Assembly: GCA_050014415.1 (NCBI GenBank)
Contig: JBEKDJ010000151.1
Coordinates: 1-11,076 of the forward strand
Direction: 5' to 3'
Length of the DNA stretch: 11,076 bases
Origin: JBEKDJ01 sp050014415
GTDB taxonomy: Bacteria > Desulfobacterota > BSN033 > UBA1163
A program made the translations under genes and the position numbers. Shown piece after piece: positions 6,532 through 11,076 of the stretch. Under the pieces are notes generated by a model that saw only the letters and a program-made list of their open reading frames with translations, was not told the DNA's origin and did not search any database. Numbering within the stretch: position 1 is the first letter of the stretch; every line of letters begins with the position of its first letter.

Positions 6532-7119
6532 CTATCTCCCGAACAACTCGCAATCATCATATCCCCGGTGATCCATTACGATCGTAGCGGGATCAAATTC
6601 GAACCGACAGGCCACTCGAACATCAGAAAGGCTGCCCTCGGGGATGGCCTCGAAGGAGAGAAGATAGCCTTCATGATCCAGAGGAAGATGTAATTGGGGG
6701 GGTCCTTTGGTCCGGCGAAAATGAGCCCAGCCGAATATCTTGAGGCACAAATCGATAATAAAAGAGTCCATACTGACCAATTCGTTCTTAAGCGGAAGCC
6801 CTTTCTTTCCGATAACCCGGGTCTGGCATCGGTCAAAGAGCCTTAGAAGGACATGCTGATAGAGATCCCAAATATCATCCCTGCTCGCATATGGTAGCGT
6901 GGAATCACTGGAGGCGCTAATTCCTAGATGTTTGAGTTTGCCTTCGCAAGTTTTGGGAACCTCACACACACACAAAGAGAATACTCTTGACATACCTGAG
7001 ACAGGGCTATATAGTGGAAGCCGATGCATTGATAGGATCTCGTTTTTCTTTGGTCCAGCACTTCCCAATGCCCCTTCTGTTGGTGAATTCAGCGTATTAA
7101 GGGATTGCTTTGTGCTCAC
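6532..7119 (-). pseudogene. Degraded IS4-family (DDE) transposase remnant
   Basis: The 195-codon frame contains an IS4-type transposase core: KLKHLGIS followed by Ser/Thr-rich STLPYASRDD, then GLPLKNELVSMDSFIIDLCL (first catalytic Asp at about 118), WAHFRRTKGPPQLHLPLDH, and the second Asp motif VMDHRGYDDCELFGR near 183. Family members run to about 350-400 aa with a third catalytic residue in a C-terminal Y-(2)-R-(3)-E-(6)-K motif, which is missing. The frame ends at a TAG (6534-6532) directly after FGR, where relatives usually have Trp. Upstream homology (SYQCIGFHYIALSQVCQEYSL, about 7049-6985) sits in another frame; the shift falls in or beside a (CA)6 tract at 6963-6974. The first ~25 codons of the open frame are therefore probably not native. 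It cannot encode active transposase. I see no clear terminal inverted repeats or target duplication. Confidence 0.72.
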
Positions 7120-7289
7120 CCAACGGGGAAGTAATAACGGTTGAGTCTTGGAGTATTTTCAACCAACCATGGCAGAAAATGTTTTTCAAAGCCGTAGAAA
7201 GGAGGACAGAGCAGGAGAATATCCAAAAAAGGGCAAGTCGGAACAATTATATTCTTAAGGTCTTTGACTAAAAAAAGGAGGAGACAGTT
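7120..7289 (+). other. Leader region of the rightward transporter cluster
   Basis: No gene is visible. A ribosome site GGAGG lies at 7277-7281, 8 nt before the ATG at 7290. A TATATT at 7248-7253 could be a -10 box, but no good -35 sits 16-18 bases ahead of it, so the promoter of the plus cluster is uncertain. Confidence 0.4.
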
Positions 7290-8618
7290 ATGAGGAAAAT
7301 GGATTGGAAATTATTCGTATTGGTTTTGGCACTGGTGATTTCTCTGCCAATGATGATGGCCCCTCAAGCTAACGCACAGAAGGTGATAAAATTTGGCTCG
7401 CTCGTTCCTCTCGCTTTTTCTAAGGAGGGGATGGAAATAAAGAAATGGAATGACCTCTTCGCCAAAATGATTAATGAACAGGGGGGGTGGCTGGTTGGCG
7501 GACAGAAGTACAAAGTCGAGTTCTATACCTACGACGTTGGATACTGGGATCAAGCTAAAACCCTTGCAGCGGTAGAAAAAGGCATCTATCAGGATGGCGT
7601 CAAGTTTTTTACAAATAGTTTTGGTGATGTTCCTGAACTGACCGCCCTCCATGCCAACAAGAACAAGGTCCTTGTCATGGGCGTTGGATTTGGAGATGAC
7701 GTTGTTTCAACGAAGTACGAGTATTTCTTCAGGCCCTTTGGAGGATTCTTCACCGCAGGCACGAATTATTTGATTGCTCGTGACTTTTACAAAAAGGGAG
7801 CAAGAAGCACCCTTGCATGTACAATGGAGGGGGAGTTTGGTCGTATGGCAGCTGAACAATACACCGGAGGCGAGGCGCTTGCCGGCATGAAGGTACTCCC
7901 ACCGGTATTCTATGGGGGAGATACAGTTGATTTCGGTCCTATTGCCACCAAAATAAAGAGCCTTAATCCTGATATGGTCGACTTTGTGGTAGCTGCTGGG
8001 GAAAGCGTGGTTAATTTAGCCAGCGCTCTCAAAGACGCCGGTTGGAAAGGTTTCATCTTCCCGGGAGCCGGTATCAATACAACTACGTTGGGAAACATCG
8101 TGAAGAAAGTCGGGAGCTGGTTCGATGGAACAGAGATGCTCTACTTTGACCCCCGCGGTACTCCCGTGGTGGCACAAAACCCGGAGATGAAGTCTCTAAT
8201 GGACCGCTACACTAAAGAGTATGGTGAATTCCAGACGGAAGGCTGCGCCTGGGTAGCAGGTTGGTTCTCCGTAAAAGGTGCCATTGATGCCACGCAAAGT
8301 GTTGATACCACCGTTCTGAAAGACTATCTAGGAAAGGGGCCAAAACCGGTAATATCCCTGACTGGCTACTCTCAGTTATTTGCCAGACCGGATATAAAGC
8401 AGTACCGGACAACAGATGGAGGTCCACCGAACGGTTGGGGTATCATAAAGAATGGCAAACTGGAATACCTGGGTCAAATTACTGCCAAAGACCAATACCT
8501 TGTCACGATCAAGTATCGTAAGCTGGTAGATGTCTATCAGAAATATTGGGATCAATACGGAAAGCCCAACTTTGCGGCGGAAAAGAGTAATTTCGATTTT
8601 GCGGACTTGACGAAATAA
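7290..8618 (+). CDS. Periplasmic substrate-binding protein of a Liv/HAAT-type ABC importer (cluster 2)
   Basis: A secreted type I binding protein, 442 aa, somewhat longer than the first one. A signal peptide is visible: MRKMDWK, a hydrophobic core 8-22, cleavage at ANA|QK near residue 29. The mature protein starts VIKFGSLVPLAF. It shows the N-lobe sequence YTYDVGYWDQAKTLAAVEKG, a middle segment KGARSTLACTMEGEFGRMAAEQYTGGE matching the family's 'kkvaviyddsayG...a', and a C-lobe with MVDFVVAAGESVVNLASALKDAGWKG. It should bind the ligand and hand it to the LivH/LivM pair encoded next. Only distant similarity to the cluster 1 protein is apparent, so the ligand may differ. GGAGG 8 nt before the ATG supports the start. 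It ends in tandem TAA TAA, followed by a hairpin, which suggests it is made in excess over the permeases, as is common. Confidence 0.93.
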   Translation: MRKMDWKLFVLVLALVISLPMMMAPQANAQKVIKFGSLVPLAFSKEGMEIKKWNDLFAKMINEQGGWLVGGQKYKVEFYTYDVGYWDQAKTLAAVEKGIYQDGVKFFTNSFGDVPELTALHANKNKVLVMGVGFGDDVVSTKYEYFFRPFGGFFTAGTNYLIARDFYKKGARSTLACTMEGEFGRMAAEQYTGGEALAGMKVLPPVFYGGDTVDFGPIATKIKSLNPDMVDFVVAAGESVVNLASALKDAGWKGFIFPGAGINTTTLGNIVKKVGSWFDGTEMLYFDPRGTPVVAQNPEMKSLMDRYTKEYGEFQTEGCAWVAGWFSVKGAIDATQSVDTTVLKDYLGKGPKPVISLTGYSQLFARPDIKQYRTTDGGPPNGWGIIKNGKLEYLGQITAKDQYLVTIKYRKLVDVYQKYWDQYGKPNFAAEKSNFDFADLTK

Positions 8619-8625
8619 TAACCAA

Positions 8626-8664
8626 AGATGGATTGCTCTGCCTTTTCCGCAGGGCAATCCATCT
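8626..8664 (+). promoter_or_regulatory. Hairpin after the binding-protein gene
   Basis: AGATGGATTGC (8626-8636) pairs perfectly with GCAATCCATCT (8654-8664). After one mismatch, CTGC pairs with GCAG around a CTTTTCC loop. It lies 8 bases after the stop codon. No T-run follows, so it is not a typical intrinsic terminator. A 3'-end stabilising or partial-termination hairpin that lowers permease relative to binding-protein expression is a reasonable inference. Confidence 0.6.
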
Positions 8665-8808
8665 CGCGGTAAAATACAATCAAAGCAGATATCCAGCCCG
8701 ATGCCACCCAAATGGATTTGAACCGGTGACGCAAGGGTAGATAATCCTAAAAAATATAATGGTGAGAAATCTGCTGTATTTTAAGGTAGCTTCGGGGAAA
8801 GGAGATTC
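8665..8808. other. Remainder of gap between binding-protein gene and livH
   Basis: No gene. A perfect TATAAT lies at 8755-8760 but lacks a recognisable -35 at 16-18 bases. An AAAGGAG at 8798-8804 serves the following livH. Confidence 0.4.
8702..8737 (-). other. tRNA 3'-end-like fragment
   Basis: Read on the minus strand this stretch resembles a T-arm and acceptor 3' strand: GCGTCACC, then GGTTCAAATCC, then TGGGTGGCA. A 5' half with complementary GCCACCC is absent, the T-stem has two mismatches, and CCA is replaced by TCG, so this is not a functional tRNA. It could be a remnant attachment site or a chance match. Confidence 0.25.
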
Positions 8809-9687
8809 GTGGTGGACTTAGGGTTATTTTTTCAACTAATAGTAAACGGCTTGATGAGCGGGGGTATATATGCACTCATAGCCTCTGGCTTCACGCTGAT
8901 CCTGGGTGTTATGAAGGTATTCAACTTCTCTCAAGGGCAATTCTATATGCTGGGGGCATTCGTAACTTTCGGAATAACATCAAGTTTAGGACTTCCATAT
9001 CCGATTGCGATTTTAGCAGCGCTCATCGCCATGTTCATCCTGGGTGTGATCTTCCACTTTACAATCATTCATTGGACCCTTCCCTTTGGCTTCTTCCATA
9101 CCATGCTGGTTACGATTGCCTTTAGCGCAATCGTCGGTCAGGTCTCCCTTCTAACCTTTGCTCGCGACCAAGGAATGGTATCTGAAGTGCTGCCCGGTAC
9201 ACTGAACATTCATGGTATAACCCTTAACAATGGCAAGCTACTGGTGATCGCCGGGGCTATCATTGTTATGGTAGCCCTTTATTATTTCATCAAGACAAAG
9301 ATAGGTACAGCGATGCTGGCGGCAGCAGAGAACAAAGAAGTAGCCCAATTACAGGGAATAAACTCTGAGAGGATATTCTGGGTCACGATGGGTATCGGTA
9401 GCGGCCTATGCGGTATCGCTGGCGCCCTCATCGTGCCGGTTCTTTCGGCAACCTCTTCTATGGGCATCAATGCCTTTACCCGAGCGATGCTGGTGGTTCT
9501 CGTAGGGGGTACGGGTAGCATGTCAGGTGCCTTGCTGGCGGCTTTCGTCGTGGGGATTATAGAGAGCTTCGCCTTCCAGTACGTGGGGCAGCTAAGCCTG
9601 GTAGCGATTTTTGCGTTCGCAGGAGTACTGCTGTTCTTCAGGCCCGGTGGCTTGCTGGGCAAACCCTTACCCATCCCCGGGCAATAG
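8809..9687 (+). CDS. livH: Liv-type ABC transporter permease, LivH family (cluster 2)
   Basis: An inner-membrane permease, 292 aa, a typical LivH with about eight membrane segments. The opening LIVNGLMSGGIYALIASGFTL followed by GVMKVFNFSQGQFYMLGAF is the classic LivH N-terminal signature. The coupling loop is GTAMLAAAENKEVAQLQGIN, followed by SERIFWVTMGIGSGLCGIAGAL, and the C-terminus ends FRPGGLLGKP. It should form a heterodimeric channel with the LivM that follows. Two GTG codons in tandem (8809 and 8812) can start it. AAAGGAG (8798-8804) is 4 nt from the first and 7 nt from the second, so the second may be the real one; the longer form is given. The stop is TAG. It is much closer to canonical LivH than the cluster 1 permease is. 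Confidence 0.93.
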   Translation: MVDLGLFFQLIVNGLMSGGIYALIASGFTLILGVMKVFNFSQGQFYMLGAFVTFGITSSLGLPYPIAILAALIAMFILGVIFHFTIIHWTLPFGFFHTMLVTIAFSAIVGQVSLLTFARDQGMVSEVLPGTLNIHGITLNNGKLLVIAGAIIVMVALYYFIKTKIGTAMLAAAENKEVAQLQGINSERIFWVTMGIGSGLCGIAGALIVPVLSATSSMGINAFTRAMLVVLVGGTGSMSGALLAAFVVGIIESFAFQYVGQLSLVAIFAFAGVLLFFRPGGLLGKPLPIPGQ

Positions 9688-9761
9688 GGGTGGAATGATG
9701 GAATAATTATTTCAATTGCAGAGCAAAATAAGATTAATTTTGGTGTGCTTAGGAGGAATTG

Positions 9762-10736
9762 ATGTCTAAAGCGAAAACGATAGCATTAGGGTTGCTGATA
9801 TTACTACTGATTGCATTGCCATGGTTGGTCAATCCTTATGTGCTACAGATTGTTATCTCGACGATTACCTACTCCATATTGGGCCTGGCTTTTGCTTTTA
9901 CTTTGAGGGTGGGGCTACCAAGATTTGACATTGCTGCATGGTGGGCTATTGGAGCCTATACCACAACGACGCTAATGCTTAAAACCCACATGTCATTTTG
10001 GCTGACGCTGCCGATTGCTGGTCTCGTAGCCGTCATCCTGGGATGGCTGTTTTTTGTGATAGTGATTCCAAGAGGCATGATGGTGTTCCTTATGTTTGGC
10101 ATGGTTCTAACGTTGGCAACCCAACAGTTCTTTGGCGCTATGAAATTCTTCGGTGCCTGGGGAGGTACAGGGGTAGTACCTCAACCCACTATTGGACCAT
10201 TTACATTCGCTAACAAGCCGGAGCTTTATTTTTTGGGGCTTATTCTGCTGCTTATCAATTTGCTGGTCTACTATGCTCTTTTTAATTCAAAAATCGGTAG
10301 AGCCTGGAATGCCATAGGCTCGAGTCTGAAACTGGCCAATTCAGTGGGAGTTGACATAGTCAAATACCGGATGGCTAATGTGCTTATCGGCAATTTCTTT
10401 CTGGCCATAGCCGGTAGTTATCTTGTGGCCTACACCCTGGTTGCCGTACCAACGACCTTTAGTTTTATGTTCTCGGTTTATGTCATGATGTATGTAGTAG
10501 TGGGAGGGTTAGCCTATAGCCTAACAGGGCCTCTGATCGGTTCTACGGTCATTACCTTTCTCCCTGAATATCTTCGGGTGGCCAAGGAATATGAGACAAT
10601 CATTACCGGAGTCGCTACCATACTCATCATTATTTTCATGCCCATGGGTATTTTAGGTTTAATAAACTTGCGGATCAAACCTTGGTTTGTTCGTCGAAAA
10701 GAGTATGGTCGGTTGAGCGGAGGGGCGAACAAATGA
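9762..10736 (+). CDS. livM: Liv-type ABC transporter permease, LivM family (cluster 2)
   Basis: An inner-membrane permease, 324 aa, within the usual LivM range, with a full N-terminal membrane segment (TIALGLLILLLIALPWLVNP). The family region LGLAFAFTLRVGLPRFDIAAWWAIGAY corresponds to the 'lGlNll.Gy.G..SlGhaaf.giGAY' motif, though without its Gly-Gln. The coupling loop GRAWNAIGSSLKLANSVGVD and the later YVVVGGLAYSLTGPLIGS and MPMGILGL are LivM-like. It should pair with the LivH just upstream. An in-frame TTG at 9759 also exists, but AGGAGG at 9751-9756 is 5 nt from the ATG at 9762 and only 2 nt from the TTG, so the ATG is chosen. The stop is TGA. A 198-base gap with an inverted repeat precedes the next gene. 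Confidence 0.92.
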   Translation: MSKAKTIALGLLILLLIALPWLVNPYVLQIVISTITYSILGLAFAFTLRVGLPRFDIAAWWAIGAYTTTTLMLKTHMSFWLTLPIAGLVAVILGWLFFVIVIPRGMMVFLMFGMVLTLATQQFFGAMKFFGAWGGTGVVPQPTIGPFTFANKPELYFLGLILLLINLLVYYALFNSKIGRAWNAIGSSLKLANSVGVDIVKYRMANVLIGNFFLAIAGSYLVAYTLVAVPTTFSFMFSVYVMMYVVVGGLAYSLTGPLIGSTVITFLPEYLRVAKEYETIITGVATILIIIFMPMGILGLINLRIKPWFVRRKEYGRLSGGANK

Positions 10737-10740
10737 CCGG

Positions 10741-10826
10741 GGATGGGGGGATAGGGAGATCGGGAGATGGGGAAGGAAGTTGGTGCTACTCGATTCCGAG
10801 TTTCCTCTCCCCAATTCCCTAATACC
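10741..10826. repeat. GGGA/TCCC imperfect inverted repeat between livM and livG
   Basis: A run of 'ggggatagggagatcgggagatgggg' units on the left (about 10741-10777) pairs imperfectly with 'tcctctccccaattccctaataccct' on the right (about 10803-10828). It could fold as a long G:C-rich stem in the transcript. The G-rich arm has several GGG or GGGG runs that could also allow a G-quadruplex. It lies right after the livM stop and interrupts the operon. It may reduce downstream expression or be an inserted repeat. Confidence 0.5.
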
Positions 10827-10934
10827 CTATCAAATCCTTAACGGACAAGGACACGATTCACGTGATGGGAAGTCTGAAGTTCAGTGTCTGAATTGCAGAT
10901 ACTGATCATGTAACAAGATAGGAGGAACCAGAGT

Positions 10935-11076
10935 GTGGCCTTACTAGAGCTGATGAATGTGACCAAGGATTTTGGCAAACTGCAGGCGGTTTCCCACCTC
11001 GACTTCGGTGTGGCCAAAGGGGAGATCCATAGCCTGATCGGGCCCAATGGTGCAGGCAAGACCACCGTCTTCAATC
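10935..11076 (+). CDS. livG: Liv-type ABC transporter ATP-binding protein, LivG family, 5' part (cluster 2)
   Basis: The first 47 codons of an ABC ATPase, cut by the window end. It reads VALLELMNVTKDFGKLQAVS, then DFGVAKGEIHSLIGPNGAGKTTVFN, with Walker A GPNGAGKTT at residues 36-44. The 'GLIGPNGAGKTTxFN' context is typical of LivG rather than LivF, and its place after livH-livM fits. The GTG start at 10935 has GGAGG 9 nt ahead (10921-10925); another GTG two bases earlier is out of frame. The signature motif lies outside the window, so it cannot be compared with the altered one in cluster 1. Confidence 0.88.
   Translation, partial: MALLELMNVTKDFGKLQAVSHLDFGVAKGEIHSLIGPNGAGKTTVFN

Noticed and set aside
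5335..6534. In-frame TAG codons in three degraded frames (6534-6532, 5503-5501, 5337-5335), suggesting amber recoding or pyrrolysine
   Set aside because: TAG is also the ordinary stop of livF, both livH genes and the first binding protein in this window, and the frames concerned show other decay, so nonsense mutation is simpler.
6278..6571. 97-codon plus-strand frame in the decayed region
   Set aside because: No ribosome site, no recognisable family, and its 3' end overlaps the transposase remnant on the other strand.
8755..8760. Perfect TATAAT as an internal promoter for livH of cluster 2
   Set aside because: No matching -35 box at 16-18 bases and no extended -10 TG, so I do not call it.
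9282..9674. 130-codon minus-strand frame opposite livH of cluster 2
   Set aside because: It is a mirror of the livH coding strand, rich in Pro/Ala/Thr as such shadows usually are, and has no ribosome site.

Overview
The window looks like chromosomal DNA from an anaerobic bacterium, most plausibly a deltaproteobacterial (Desulfobacterota-type) lineage. The reasons are the moderate GC content, the density of branched-chain-amino-acid-type (HAAT/Liv) ABC transporter genes, and extragenic palindromic repeats of a style I associate with that group. No phylogenetic marker is present, so the assignment is tentative.

Two Liv-type ABC transporter clusters point away from each other. The leftward (minus strand) cluster reads livG (4453-5223), livF (3750-4466), livH (2860-3735), livM (1786-2658) and a lipid-free secreted substrate-binding protein (453-1646). 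The 5' end of a short-chain dehydrogenase/reductase gene lies beyond it (1-197, running off the window). The rightward (plus strand) cluster reads substrate-binding protein (7290-8618), livH (8809-9687), livM (9762-10736) and livG (10935 onward, cut by the window end). Each cluster would build an importer in which a periplasmic binding protein delivers ligand to a LivH/LivM membrane heterodimer driven by LivG/LivF ATPases. Gene order and protein sequence differ between the clusters, so they are not a recent duplication. The ligands cannot be read from sequence: this family also carries aromatic acids, amides, urea and other small carboxylates.

The 2 kb between the divergent clusters (5224-7289) is decaying DNA. 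It holds the C-terminal part of a GntR/FCD-type regulator with no DNA-binding domain, an altered N-terminus and an internal amber codon. It also holds a frameshifted, truncated IS4-family transposase and about 800 bases (5855-6531 and flanks) in which I recognise no gene. A good promoter-like sequence (5825-5854) sits just before the regulator remnant and points toward livG.

Several intergenic gaps inside otherwise compact operons are filled by structured repeats: an inverted-repeat element at 311-436, a roughly 140-base palindromic element at 2717-2855, a 39-base hairpin at 8626-8664 and a GGGA/TCCC inverted repeat at 10741-10826. A tRNA 3'-end-like fragment lies near 8702-8737. The most notable points are a probable AUA start codon on the dehydrogenase gene, a LivG ATPase with a lost ABC signature motif, five clustered cysteines around the ligand pocket of the first binding protein, and a regulator N-terminus that seems to be made from repeat DNA. 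I found no convincing new defence, CRISPR or other dedicated system.
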